The notes under the pieces are model-generated. The model made no database searches. It saw only the letters and a list, made by a program, of their open reading frames with translations, and had not been told where the DNA came from. From positions 6,948,001 through 7,012,000 of the forward strand of contig NZ_CP152413.1 in NCBI RefSeq assembly GCF_038967635.1: 64,000 nucleotides of DNA, written 5' to 3'. Source of the stretch: Bradyrhizobium sp. B124 (GTDB taxonomy: Bacteria > Pseudomonadota > Alphaproteobacteria > Rhizobiales > Xanthobacteraceae). A program made the position numbers and the translations under genes. Position 1 is the first letter of the stretch; every line of letters begins with the position of its first letter. Positions 1 through 7,952 of this stretch are shown one piece after another.

Positions 1-878
1 ACCATGGTGCGGCGGGCGAGCGCTGCGACCTCGACGAACAGTTCGCTGCGCACCGGCACCGCCATCTCGGCGGCCGCGGTCGGCGTCGGCGCGCGCTTGT
101 CGGCGACGAAGTCGATCAGCGTGATGTCGGTCTCGTGGCCCACCGCCGAGATCAGCGGGATATGGCTCTCGGCCGCAGCGCGGACCACGATCTCCTCGTT
201 GAACGACCACAGGTCCTCCAGCGAGCCGCCGCCGCGCGCGACGATCAAGAGATCGGGCCGCGGGATCCTGCCGCCCTCCGGCAGCGCGTTGAAGCCGCGG
301 ATCGCGGCCGCGACCTGCTCGGCCGAGCCGTCGCCCTGCACCTTGACCGGCCAGACCAGCACCCGGCGGGGGAAGCGGTCCTCCAGCCGATGCAGGATGT
401 CGCGGATCACGGCGCCGGTCGGCGAGGTGACGACGCCGATCACCTCGGGCAGCCAAGGCAAGAGCTGCTTGCGGGCCTCGTCGAACAGGCCCTCGGCCGC
501 GAGCTTCTTCTTGCGCTCCTCCATCAGCGCCATCAGCGCGCCGACGCCGGCCGGCTCCAGCGAGTCGATGACGATCTGGTACTTCGAGGAGTTCGGATAG
601 GTGGTCAGCTTGCCGGTGGCGATGACCTCGAGGCCCTCCTGGGGCTTGAAGCGCATCCGGGCGTGGGCGAACTTCCAGATCACCGCCTCGATCTTGGCGC
701 TCTCGTCCTTCAGGGCGAAATAGCAGTGGCCGGAGGAGTGCGGGCCGCGGAAGCCGGAGATCTCGCCGCGGACGCGGACATGGCCGAAGCGGTCCTCCAC
801 CGTCCGCTTCAGCGCGGAGGAGAGTTCCGAGACGGTGAATTCAGGCGCGTTGACGAGATTTGGCGCGGCAGCAGTCAT
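1..878 (-). CDS. xseA: Exodeoxyribonuclease VII large subunit, 3' part outside window
   Basis: Translating the minus strand from the ATG at 878 gives an N-terminal OB-fold (residues about 12-105, with the segment [15 protein letters not shown]) followed by the start of the XseA catalytic domain ([18 protein letters not shown], then [15 protein letters not shown] and AVGHETD). These are hallmark XseA motifs. With XseB the enzyme degrades single-stranded DNA to acid-soluble oligonucleotides in mismatch repair and recombination. The reading frame is open to the window edge, so about 292 residues are present and the C-terminal coiled coil is missing. It is divergent from the membrane-protein operon at 1028. 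Confidence 0.95.
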   Translation of the reverse strand, partial: MTAAAPNLVNAPEFTVSELSSALKRTVEDRFGHVRVRGEISGFRGPHSSGHCYFALKDESAKIEAVIWKFAHARMRFKPQEGLEVIATGKLTTYPNSSKYQIVIDSLEPAGVGALMALMEERKKKLAAEGLFDEARKQLLPWLPEVIGVVTSPTGAVIRDILHRLEDRFPRRVLVWPVKVQGDGSAEQVAAAIRGFNALPEGGRIPRPDLLIVARGGGSLEDLWSFNEEIVVRAAAESHIPLISAVGHETDITLIDFVADKRAPTPTAAAEMAVPVRSELFVEVAALARRTM

Positions 879-949
879 TTGCAGGTGATTCGGCTGTTTG
901 TGAGCTTCAGCGCAACGTAGGGACTTTTGCCCGCCATCGCCAATGCGCG

Positions 950-990
950 GGCTTGTTTGTCCATATACTCTGTAGTACAGAGTTCTCTGT
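950..990 (+). promoter_or_regulatory. Promoter region with 17-bp perfect operator-like palindrome
   Basis: Positions 967-983 read ACTCTGTA-G-TACAGAGT, a perfect palindrome around a single central base. A third half-site-like CTCTGTA follows at 985-991. A possible sigma-70 pair (TTGTTT at about 954, 17-bp spacer, TACAGA at about 977) would place the palindrome over the -10. It lies 45 bp before the first gene of an operon that ends with a small winged-helix regulator, so autoregulation by that protein is a reasonable inference. The palindrome is seen directly; the promoter assignment is tentative. Confidence 0.5.
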
Positions 991-1027
991 ATTGAGGGTG
1001 ATGGTGACCTGGCTGGAGGGCTGACCG

Positions 1028-1570
1028 ATGATCCCGCAGTTGACGTTGGCAGGTTTCGTCCATTCCGCGGCAGGCGCTGTTCATGCCGTCGTGGCGGTGC
1101 TGTGCATCGGTGTCGGGCTGATCCAGTTCCTGCGTCCAAAGCGCGGCGCGGGCCACCGGGCGCGTGGCTATTTCTACGTCTACGCCATGCTGGTCGCCGA
1201 CGGGACCGCGATGCTGGTCTATCGGTTCACCGGCACTCTCAACCTGTTCCATGTCGGCGCGATCGTGAACTTCGCCTGCATCGTGGCCGCGATTGTTCCG
1301 CTGCTGCGTAGCCCGCGCCCGGCGAACTGGCGACTGAAGCACTACTACTTCATCTCCTGGTCCTACGTGTCGCTGACGTCAGCGGCGGCAACGGAAATCA
1401 TGGCGCGTCTGCTGCCGCTGACGACGCGCGGGCAGGTCGGGCTGGTGGCATTGGTGCTGTCGATCATGACCATGACGGTCGCCTACGTCCTGATCGCCAA
1501 ATATCGTCCGCCGGCGGAGGCGCCACCGGTGTCCGCCAAGCTCGCGGAGCAGAGTGGGGTGCCGTCATGA
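1028..1570 (+). CDS. DUF2306-like multi-pass membrane protein
   Basis: A 180-residue very hydrophobic protein with about five predicted membrane helices (roughly residues 5-35, 48-65, 73-95, 105-128 and 137-158) and conserved-looking His/Arg residues in loops (the [10 protein letters not shown] segment). The fold pattern resembles DUF2306 inner-membrane proteins, whose function is unknown. It is the first gene of a three-gene operon: its stop overlaps the start of the next membrane protein (ATGA at 1567), and a winged-helix regulator follows. No enzyme motif is visible, so the role is open. Confidence 0.6.
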   Translation: MIPQLTLAGFVHSAAGAVHAVVAVLCIGVGLIQFLRPKRGAGHRARGYFYVYAMLVADGTAMLVYRFTGTLNLFHVGAIVNFACIVAAIVPLLRSPRPANWRLKHYYFISWSYVSLTSAAATEIMARLLPLTTRGQVGLVALVLSIMTMTVAYVLIAKYRPPAEAPPVSAKLAEQSGVPS

Positions 1571-2118
1571 TCGACAGCCAGCAGGCCAGCGCGGCGCTGA
1601 ACGACATCAACCACGTCGTGCAGCGCGTCCGCCAATCGCAGATCTATCAGACGGCCAGCCTCATCATCATCATGTGGGGCGTGTTGGTGTTCCTGGGCTA
1701 CATCGCCAACTACACATGGCCGCCTCAGGGCTACGCGATCTGGGCCGTCGTCGATCTCATCGGGATCGCAGGCTCGATCGGGATTGCTGCGTTCAGCGGT
1801 GTCGGTCCGGGGGCGGGCGCCTTCGCCATCCGATTGCTGATGGCGTTCCTGCTGTTCATCGCATTCGGCATTTTCTGCTCGGTCGTGCTGGGCCATTTTG
1901 GACCGCGCCAGATGCTGGTGTTCTGGCCGCTCTTCACGATGCTGTTCTACGCGCTCGCCGGCTTGTGGTTCGGCTATGCCTTCATCGTGATCGCGCTCGG
2001 CACCAGTGCCCTGATCGCGATCGGCTATTTCCACGCCGGCCCGGCACTGCTGCTGTGGATGGCGGTCGTGCATGGCGGCGCGCTGGTGCTCGGCGGCCTC
2101 TGGATGCGCCGGATCTGA
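1567..2118 (+). CDS. Six-helix inner-membrane protein, function unknown
   Basis: A 183-residue protein with a short soluble N-terminus (about 30 residues, SQQASAALNDINHVVQRVRQ) and then about six hydrophobic segments covering most of the chain. I recognise no transporter or enzyme signature. It is translationally coupled to the upstream DUF2306-like gene by a 4-bp overlap and is followed 3 bp later by a winged-helix regulator. The three genes probably form one transcription unit. The pairing of a small membrane protein with a small winged-helix regulator is a recurring but poorly characterised arrangement in this bacterial group. Confidence 0.55.
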   Translation: MIDSQQASAALNDINHVVQRVRQSQIYQTASLIIIMWGVLVFLGYIANYTWPPQGYAIWAVVDLIGIAGSIGIAAFSGVGPGAGAFAIRLLMAFLLFIAFGIFCSVVLGHFGPRQMLVFWPLFTMLFYALAGLWFGYAFIVIALGTSALIAIGYFHAGPALLLWMAVVHGGALVLGGLWMRRI

Positions 2119-2121
2119 TCG

Positions 2122-2421
2122 ATGGCGGAGCTCGACGAGATCATCCACCAGCCGTTGCGGCTGCGGATCATGGCGGCGCTCAATGCGCTGCCGGTTTCGA
2201 CCGGGCTCGAATTCGCCCGGCTGAAGAAGCTGACGGGCGCCACCGACGGCAATCTCGGCGCCCATATCGAGACGCTGGCGCGGGCCGGCTATGTGGCGGT
2301 CGACAAGGCCTTCGTCGGCAAGAAGCCGCAGACCACCGTGACCGCGACCGCGGCCGGCCGCGGCGCCTTCGCCCGCCATGTCGCGACCTTGCAGGAGATC
2401 ATCGCCGGCAAGCAGCCGTGA
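2122..2421 (+). CDS. Small winged-helix transcriptional regulator
   Basis: A 99-residue protein consisting of little more than one winged helix. The pattern is IIHQPLRLRIMAALNAL (helix 1), FARLKKLTGATDGNLGAHIETLARAGYV (helix-turn-helix) and a wing around KPQTTVTATAAGRGAF. It matches the small winged-helix family (Pfam HTH_34 type) related to MarR/ArsR. No metal-binding Cys or His cluster is present, so a metal sensor is unlikely. It is the last gene of the operon starting at 1028 and is the obvious candidate to bind the palindrome at 967-983. Confidence 0.8.
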   Translation: MAELDEIIHQPLRLRIMAALNALPVSTGLEFARLKKLTGATDGNLGAHIETLARAGYVAVDKAFVGKKPQTTVTATAAGRGAFARHVATLQEIIAGKQP

Positions 2422-2518
2422 GCCGGAATGACGGGGGAATCGGCCCCGTCGCCCCTTGCAGGCCGGCCGGGATTCGTGCGACCGACACAGCTCTTGCACC
2501 CTTTTGGGCCTGTGTCTG

Positions 2519-3802
2519 ATGAACATCCTCCTGCTCGGTTCCGGCGGCCGCGAACATGCGCTGGCGTGGAAGATCGCCGCATCTCCGCTGGTGACGAAAC
2601 TCTGGTGCGCGCCGGGCAATGCCGGGATCGCGCGCGAGGCCGAGTGCGTTGCGCTCAATGTGGCCGACCATGCCGCGGTGATCGAATTCTGCCGGCGCAG
2701 CGCGGTCGATCTGGTGGTGGTCGGGCCGGAGACGCCGCTCGCAGCCGGCATCGTCGATGATCTCGCCGCCGTCGGCATCAAGGCGTTCGGGCCGAGCAAG
2801 CAGGCTGCGCAGCTCGAGGGCTCCAAGGGCTTTACGAAGGACCTCTGCAGCGAGTTCAACATTCCGACCGGTGCCTATCGCCGCTTCGACAATGCGAAGG
2901 ACGCGGTGGCCTATGTCCGCGCCCAGGGCGCCCCGATCGTGGTCAAGGCCGATGGGCTCGCTGCCGGCAAGGGCGTCGTGGTGGCGCAGACCTTGCTCGA
3001 GGCGGAAGCCGCTGTTGCGATGATGTTCGAGGGCGCATTCGGCTCGGCCGGCGCCGAGGTCGTGATCGAGGAGTTCTTGTCGGGCCGCGAGATCAGCTTC
3101 TTCGCGCTGTGCGATGGCGAGACCGCTATTCCGCTGGCGTCCGCGCAGGACCACAAGCGGGTGTTCGATCACGACAAGGGGCCGAACACCGGCGGCATGG
3201 GCGCCTATTCGCCGACGCCGTTCGTGACGCCTGAGGTGCACGACCAGATCATGGCGCGGATCATCCTGCCGACGGTCGCCGGGATGAAGCGCCGCGGCAC
3301 GCCGTTCAAGGGCGTGCTCTATGCCGGCGTGATGCTGACCGCGCAGGGCCCAAAGCTGTTCGAATACAACGTCCGTTTCGGCGATCCCGAGTGCCAGGTG
3401 CTGATGCTGCGGATGATGTCGGACATCGTGCCGGCGTTTCTCGCCTCCATCGATGGGCAGTTGAAGAATTTCGATCTGCGCTGGTACCCGGACCTGGCGC
3501 TGACGGTGGTGATGGCGGCCAAGGGCTATCCCGGCGACTACATCAAGGGCACGCGGATCGACGGCTTCGATGACGCCGCCAAGGTCGAGGGCGTCGAGAT
3601 CTTCCACGCCGGCACGGTGGCGAAGGATGGCGCCATCCTCGCCAATGGCGGCCGTGTGCTGAACGTCTGCGCGATGGGCAAGACGGTCACCGAAGCGCGC
3701 GACCGCGCCTATCAGGCCGTCGATCGCATCAAATGGCCCGAGGGATTCTGCCGCCGCGACATCGCCTGGCAGGCGGTGGAGGCGGAAAAGCCGACGGGCT
3801 AG
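2519..3802 (+). CDS. purD: Phosphoribosylamine--glycine ligase
   Basis: A 427-residue GAR synthetase, which joins 5-phosphoribosylamine to glycine using ATP in the second step of purine synthesis. The N-terminus [17 protein letters not shown], the [12 protein letters not shown] motif, the ATP-grasp core ([17 protein letters not shown]) and [13 protein letters not shown] are characteristic. I chose the ATG at 2519, because an upstream in-frame ATG at 2456 would add an unrelated 21-residue leader. Length is normal for the family. It stands alone, with a winged-helix gene upstream and a palindromic repeat directly downstream at 3823. Confidence 0.97.
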   Translation: MNILLLGSGGREHALAWKIAASPLVTKLWCAPGNAGIAREAECVALNVADHAAVIEFCRRSAVDLVVVGPETPLAAGIVDDLAAVGIKAFGPSKQAAQLEGSKGFTKDLCSEFNIPTGAYRRFDNAKDAVAYVRAQGAPIVVKADGLAAGKGVVVAQTLLEAEAAVAMMFEGAFGSAGAEVVIEEFLSGREISFFALCDGETAIPLASAQDHKRVFDHDKGPNTGGMGAYSPTPFVTPEVHDQIMARIILPTVAGMKRRGTPFKGVLYAGVMLTAQGPKLFEYNVRFGDPECQVLMLRMMSDIVPAFLASIDGQLKNFDLRWYPDLALTVVMAAKGYPGDYIKGTRIDGFDDAAKVEGVEIFHAGTVAKDGAILANGGRVLNVCAMGKTVTEARDRAYQAVDRIKWPEGFCRRDIAWQAVEAEKPTG

Positions 3803-3822
3803 CGCGCGCCGCACTTTTCGCT

Positions 3823-3910
3823 CGTCATGCGCGGGCTTGACCCGCGCATCCATCGCCTTCGAGAAAGTCTCTTCGTGAGATGGATTGCCGGGTCAAGCCC
3901 GGCAATGACG
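3823..3910. repeat. Dispersed intergenic palindromic repeat (GGGCTTGACCCGCGCATCCAT type)
   Basis: The two ends are inverted relative to each other: CGTCATGCGCGGGCTTGAC at the left and GGGTCAAGCCCGGCAATGACG-like sequence at the right, each with its own internal hairpin. It lies between the convergent purD and acyl-CoA dehydrogenase genes, where it may also act as a bidirectional terminator. Related copies or halves occur at 11502-11604, 38764-38840 and 50565-50605. Confidence 0.8.
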
Positions 3911-3936
3911 ATGGGTGTGTGGGACGCTGCTGCCGA

Positions 3937-5169
3937 CTACAGCAAATCCCCACCCGCCGCGCTCGCGGTGGTGCCGTGCTCGCGGAACGCCTTGATGACG
4001 TTCTTGCCAATCTTCCACTTGTGCACCTCGTCGGGGCCGTCGACCAGCCGCTGCGAACGCACCTGGGTGTACCATTTCGCCAGCGGCGTATCCTGGCTGA
4101 AGCCGAGCGCGCCGTGGAGCTGGATCGCGGTGTCGATCACCTTGTGCACCATGTGGGCGTGGAAGATCTTGGCGATCGAGTTCTCCTGGCGAATATCGAG
4201 GCCCTTCTCCGCCTTGTAGGCGATGTGCAGCAGCATCAGCCGGCCGATATAGAGCTCGCTCGCGCAGTCGGCGAGCATGAACTGAACCGCTTGGCGGTCG
4301 GCCAGCAGCTGGCCGAAGGTCGAGCGCTTGGTGACGTGGGCGGCCGCCATGTCGAGCGCGCGCTGCGCCTTGGCGACGTTGTGCATGCCGTGGCGCAGCC
4401 GGCCGTAGGCGAGGCGGTGCTGGCCCATGTTGAAGCCATTGCCCTCGCCGCCGAGCAGATTGTCGGCGGGCACCTTCAGATCCTTGATCTCGATCTCGGA
4501 GTGGCCGCCATGGATCACGTCGTCATGCGGGCCCTCGATCGCCATGTTGGCGACGTTGCGCTTGATGCGGTAGCCCGGGTTGGGCAGCTCCACGATGAAG
4601 GTCGAGTATTGCTTGTGGCGTGGTGCGTTCGGATCGGTCTTCGCCATCACAAGCGCCATGTCGGCGACGCTCGCCGACGAGGAGAACCATTTCTCGCCGT
4701 TGAGGATGTAGTTCTCGTTGCCGTCCTTGACCGCCGTGGTCTGCATGCCGGTGGCGTCGGCGCCGGCAGCCTTCTCGGTCATCGAGAAGCAGATCCGCTT
4801 CTCGCCGTTCAGGAGGGGCTTGAGGAATTTCTCCTTCTGGTACTCGGTGCCGTGCGCCAGGATCGTCATCATCGAGGCGTCGTCCGGCCCCTGCGTGTTC
4901 ATCGAGAGCGCGCCGAGCATGCTCTCGCCGAGCTCCATCTGCACCAGCGCGTTGGCGAGCGGGCCGAGGCCCATACCGCCATACTCCTTCGGCACGAAGG
5001 GGCACCACAGGCCCTGTGCGCGGGCTTTCTTGCGCAGCGGTCCCAGCACCTCGGCAAGCGGCTTGGTGTCGAGTTCCTTTTCCGCCGGAATGCACTCGTC
5101 GTGCACGAATTTGCGGACCTTCTCGCGGATCGCCTTGGCTTCAGCGGGAATCTCGAAATCGATCGACAT
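3937..5169 (-). CDS. Acyl-CoA dehydrogenase family protein
   Basis: A 410-residue FAD flavoprotein expected to oxidise an acyl-CoA at the alpha-beta bond and pass electrons to ETF. The family pattern is clear: the all-alpha N-terminal domain with KEYGGMGLGPLAN, the FAD/substrate segment CFSMTEKAAGADATGMQT, the beta domain (WFSSSASVADMALVMAKTD) and the C-terminal helical domain with LHGALGFSQDTPLAKWY and DGPDEVHKWKIGK. The last motif resembles long-chain or ACAD10/11-type members more than short-chain ones. It is divergent from the dehalogenase at 5290 with a 120-bp gap. The substrate cannot be told from sequence. Confidence 0.9.
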   Translation of the reverse strand: MSIDFEIPAEAKAIREKVRKFVHDECIPAEKELDTKPLAEVLGPLRKKARAQGLWCPFVPKEYGGMGLGPLANALVQMELGESMLGALSMNTQGPDDASMMTILAHGTEYQKEKFLKPLLNGEKRICFSMTEKAAGADATGMQTTAVKDGNENYILNGEKWFSSSASVADMALVMAKTDPNAPRHKQYSTFIVELPNPGYRIKRNVANMAIEGPHDDVIHGGHSEIEIKDLKVPADNLLGGEGNGFNMGQHRLAYGRLRHGMHNVAKAQRALDMAAAHVTKRSTFGQLLADRQAVQFMLADCASELYIGRLMLLHIAYKAEKGLDIRQENSIAKIFHAHMVHKVIDTAIQLHGALGFSQDTPLAKWYTQVRSQRLVDGPDEVHKWKIGKNVIKAFREHGTTASAAGGDLL

Positions 5170-5289
5170 GGCACTTCCTCATTTCGTGTTGTTGTTGCTT
5201 GGGCTTGAGAATGGCATAAACCTCACTTGGACCAGCGGCAACGCCGAACAAAGTTTGAAGCACGGCGCACGCGACCGGGGGAGCCACCG

Positions 5290-6195
5290 ATGCCTGATCT
5301 CGCTGATCTTTTTCCCGGCTATGAATCGAAATGGATCAACACCGCGCAGGGCCGCATCTTCGCCCGCGTCGGCGGCAAGGGCCCGCCGCTGCTGTTGCTG
5401 CACGGGTTTTCCTCAACGCATGTGATGTGGCACACGGTCGCGCCGAAGCTTGATGACAAGTTCACGCTGATCATCGCCGATCTGCCGGGCTACGGCTGGT
5501 CCGACATGCCTGATAGCGACAAGGACCATACGCCCTACACCAAGCGGGCCTGGGCCAAGACCATGGTCGAGGCGATGGAGCAGCTCGGCCATGTGCATTT
5601 CGCACTCGCCGGCCACGACCGCGGCGGCCGCGTCTCATACCGGCTCGCGCTCGATCATCCCGGCCGGCTGTCGAAGCTCGCGGTGCTCGATATCGCGCCG
5701 AACTATGATTACTGGCAGAAGCTCAATCGCCTCTCGGCGCTGAAGATCTACCACTGGGCGTTCCTGGCCCAGCCCTATCCGCTGCCGGAGACGCTGATCA
5801 CGAGCAATGGCGAATTCTTCCTCAAGGAGAAGATGGCGAGCCAGACCAGGACCAAGACGCTGGACGCCATCGATCCGCGTGCGCTCGCGCATTACCTTGC
5901 GCCGTTCCGCGATCCCGCCCGCATCCACGCGATGTGCGAGGATTATCGCGCTGGCGCCTATGCCGACTTTGAGATCGACAAGGCCGACGTCGACGCCGGC
6001 AACAAGATCACGATCCCGATGCTGGCGTTGTGGGGCGATGCCGGGGTTGCCAGCGCCGCAACGACGCCGCTCGACACGTGGAAGAACTGGGCGACCAATG
6101 TCGTCGGCGCGCCGGTGGCGTCGGGGCATTTCCTGCCCGAGGAAAATCCGGACGCGACGGCGAAGCTGCTGCGGGGGTTTTTCCTGGCGGAGTGA
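5290..6195 (+). CDS. Alpha/beta hydrolase, fluoroacetate/haloacetate dehalogenase type
   Basis: A 301-residue alpha/beta-hydrolase. From memory, the Rhodopseudomonas palustris fluoroacetate dehalogenase uses Asp110 as nucleophile, Arg111 and Arg114 for the carboxylate, His155/Trp156/Tyr219 for fluoride, and Asp134 and His280 in the charge relay. This protein has D110, R111, R114 (GHDRGGR), D134 (VLD), H155-W156 (IYHWAFL), Y219 ([13 protein letters not shown]) and H280 (SGHFLPEE) at the same numbers. Hydrolysis of fluoroacetate to glycolate, or of another 2-haloacid, is the likely reaction. The ATG at 5290 has a strong GGGGGAG ribosome site. No signal peptide, so it is cytoplasmic. Confidence 0.9.
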   Translation: MPDLADLFPGYESKWINTAQGRIFARVGGKGPPLLLLHGFSSTHVMWHTVAPKLDDKFTLIIADLPGYGWSDMPDSDKDHTPYTKRAWAKTMVEAMEQLGHVHFALAGHDRGGRVSYRLALDHPGRLSKLAVLDIAPNYDYWQKLNRLSALKIYHWAFLAQPYPLPETLITSNGEFFLKEKMASQTRTKTLDAIDPRALAHYLAPFRDPARIHAMCEDYRAGAYADFEIDKADVDAGNKITIPMLALWGDAGVASAATTPLDTWKNWATNVVGAPVASGHFLPEENPDATAKLLRGFFLAE

Positions 6196-6208
6196 CTCCG
6201 CTCTCGCA

Positions 6209-6220
6209 CCGTCATCCTGA
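6209..6220. repeat. Left remnant of an IS-interrupted palindromic repeat, including the TGA target duplicate
   Basis: CCGTCATCCTGA at 6209-6220 is the mirror of CTCAGGATGACGG at 7241-7253. Removing the IS (6221-7153) and one TGA restores a complete intergenic palindrome of the type also present at 28699-28801. TGA at 6218-6220 and at 7154-7156 is the 3-bp target duplication. Confidence 0.8.
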
Positions 6221-7153
6221 GAGCCTGACCGAAAAAGCAGTGAGTGATTTCAGTCGGCTGTGATTCCTTCGGATTTGCGAAGATTCGAGGGAGTGCACCA
6301 TGCCATGGACCAAAATCACTCGTGCTCAGTATCTGCGGAACGGACTGCGCTATGCAAGCGACATGACCGACGCGGAGTGGCGTCTGATAGCCAGGAAGTT
6401 GCCAGGTCGGCGTCGATTGGGCCGACCGCGGAAGGTTGATCTGCGCAAGGTGGTCGAGGCGATTTTGTTCATTCTGTCCACCGGCTGCCAATGGCGCGCT
6501 CTGCCGCGGGAGTTCCCGCCGTACTCGACGGTGCAAGGTTATTTCTATACTTGGCGCGATACTCGCCGATGGCACAGGATCGTGAAGGCTCTGGTCCGAC
6601 AGGCACGGCGCAAACTCGGCCGCAAGCCGACACCGACGGCGGCCGTCATCGACAGTCAGAGCGCTTCGACGACACAAGCCGGCGGCCCGCGCGGCTTCGA
6701 TCCGGGCAAACGTGTTAACGGACGTAAGCGGCACATCGTCACCGATACCAACGGTCTCTTGCTGGCCGTCCACGTTCACCCAGCCAATGTTCAGGACGTG
6801 CATGGTGCAGTCCCCTTACTGGAGCGCGTGCGAGAGCGCTTTCCGAAGCTGCGTCATGTCTTTGCTGACCGGGTTTATCGCGGAAAGCAGCTTGTTGGCG
6901 CGCTCTCCCATTGCGGGCCATGGACCATTGAGATCGTTCAGCGGCCGCCTGGGGTCAAAGGCTTCCAGCTCTTACCACGACGCTGGGTCGTCGAGCGCAC
7001 CTTCGCGTGGTTCGGCAGGTGTCGCCGCCTCTCCAGAGATTTCGAGGGCTCCGCCTCAACTGAGGTCGCCTGGCTCCTCGTAGCCCATCTCAGGCTCTTG
7101 ACCAGACGCCTCGCTATGCCCTGAAAATACTCAGCTCATTTGGAGTCAGACTC
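6221..7153 (+). mobile_element. IS5-family (IS1031-like) insertion sequence, 933 bp, intact
   Basis: The ends are GAGCCTGAC at 6221 and, inverted, GTCAGACTC ending at 7153. About 24 of the first 35 bases match between the two ends. The element is flanked by a TGA direct repeat, which fits the TNA target rule of the IS1031 group of the IS5 family, as do its length and the single transposase reading frame. Both ends and the transposase look intact, so it may still be mobile. It sits inside an intergenic palindromic repeat between the dehalogenase gene and tadA. Confidence 0.88.
6300..7124 (+). CDS. IS5-family DDE transposase
   Basis: A 274-residue transposase. The N-terminal part (DMTDAEWRLIARKLPG, ILFILSTGCQWRALPREFPP) is the DUF4096-type region of IS5 transposases. 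The DDE catalytic residues are visible as AVIDSQSAS (first Asp), HVFADRVYRG (second Asp) and RWVVERTFAWFGRCRR (Glu within the Y/R-E motif). The reading frame is uninterrupted from start to stop, unlike IS5-family members that need a frameshift. It fills the 933-bp element with about 80 bp to the left end and 29 bp to the right end. Confidence 0.93.
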   Translation: MPWTKITRAQYLRNGLRYASDMTDAEWRLIARKLPGRRRLGRPRKVDLRKVVEAILFILSTGCQWRALPREFPPYSTVQGYFYTWRDTRRWHRIVKALVRQARRKLGRKPTPTAAVIDSQSASTTQAGGPRGFDPGKRVNGRKRHIVTDTNGLLLAVHVHPANVQDVHGAVPLLERVRERFPKLRHVFADRVYRGKQLVGALSHCGPWTIEIVQRPPGVKGFQLLPRRWVVERTFAWFGRCRRLSRDFEGSASTEVAWLLVAHLRLLTRRLAMP

Positions 7154-7253
7154 TGAGGCGCGAGCCTCTTCGGCGAGCCTCGAAGGATGAATCGGCCCGG
7201 CCGGTGGCCGTCGATCCTTCGAGGCTCGCTCTGCTCGCGCCTCAGGATGACGG
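7154..7253. repeat. Right part of the IS-interrupted intergenic palindrome
   Basis: The segment holds two inverted arms (GCGAGCCTCGAAGGATG and CATCCTTCGAGGCTCGC-like) around a GGCCCGGCCGGTGGCC loop and ends with CTCAGGATGACGG, the mirror of 6209-6220. A diverged second copy lies at 28699-28801. With the next repeat it fills the gap between the IS and tadA; no gene is seen there. Confidence 0.75.
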
Positions 7254-7272
7254 GATCAACAGCGGAGAACTT

Positions 7273-7358
7273 AGTAGCCCGGATGAAGCGAAGCGAAATC
7301 CGGGATGGTCTCCGCGGAGAAAGCTCCCCGGATTGCGCTGCGCTTCATCCGGGCTACG
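7273..7358. repeat. Dispersed palindromic repeat (TAGCCCGGAT...ATCCGGGCTA)
   Basis: The arms TAGCCCGGATGAAGCGAAGC and the inverted GCGCTTCATCCGGGCTAC flank a short variable centre. A second copy is at 62548-62635. It ends 7 bp before the tadA stop codon and could form a long hairpin in the tadA mRNA 3' end. Confidence 0.8.
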
Positions 7359-7364
7359 GAAGCG

Positions 7365-7811
7365 TCAGCGCCGCTCCCTGAAGAACTCGCGCAGGAGGCG
7401 CGCGGACTCGGTCTCGCCGACTGCGCCGTAGACCTCCGGCACGTGGTGGCAGGTCGGCTGTGCGAAGAACCGCACGCCTGACTCGACCGCGCCGCCCTTG
7501 GGGTCGGCGGCGCCGTAATACAGCCGGCGGATACGGGCCAAGGAGATCGCGCCGGCGCACATGGTGCAGGGCTCCAGCGTCACGTAGAGGTCGCAATCGA
7601 CCAGCCGCTCGGTGCCGATGGCCTCGGCGGCCTGCCGGATCGCCAGGACTTCCGCATGGGCGGTCGGATCGCGGTCGGTGAGGGTGCGATTGCTGGCGGT
7701 GGCGATGATCTCGTAACCCCGGACAATCACGCATCCGATCGGAACTTCGCCGGCTTTTCCGGCGTTTTCGGCCGTTTTCAGCGCCAAATCCATGAAAGAA
7801 GGGGCTGACAT
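7365..7811 (-). CDS. tadA: tRNA-specific adenosine deaminase
   Basis: A cytidine-deaminase-fold protein of 148 residues that converts A34 to inosine in tRNA-Arg(ACG) and is normally essential. Zinc ligands and the catalytic Glu are in HAE (about residue 52) and PCTMC (about residues 81-85), in the TadA-type context TAHAEVLAIRQAA and TLEPCTMCAGAI. An in-frame ATG at 7823 would add only four residues; I prefer 7811 by comparison with the family's short N-terminus. It is divergent from the pseudouridine synthase at 7953, with 141 bp between the starts. Confidence 0.93.
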   Translation of the reverse strand: MSAPSFMDLALKTAENAGKAGEVPIGCVIVRGYEIIATASNRTLTDRDPTAHAEVLAIRQAAEAIGTERLVDCDLYVTLEPCTMCAGAISLARIRRLYYGAADPKGGAVESGVRFFAQPTCHHVPEVYGAVGETESARLLREFFRERR

Positions 7812-7952
7812 GCCTCGTATCATCGGAAGAAACCTGCTAGTAGCTTCGCCTTCAGCAAAAGTGGATGCCGGTTTTGCGTCAAATGCGCTGCCAACAGGGC
7901 GCGTACGCCCGGCTGCCCTTGCACCCCAATTGAACGTCCAGCGAGATTATTC

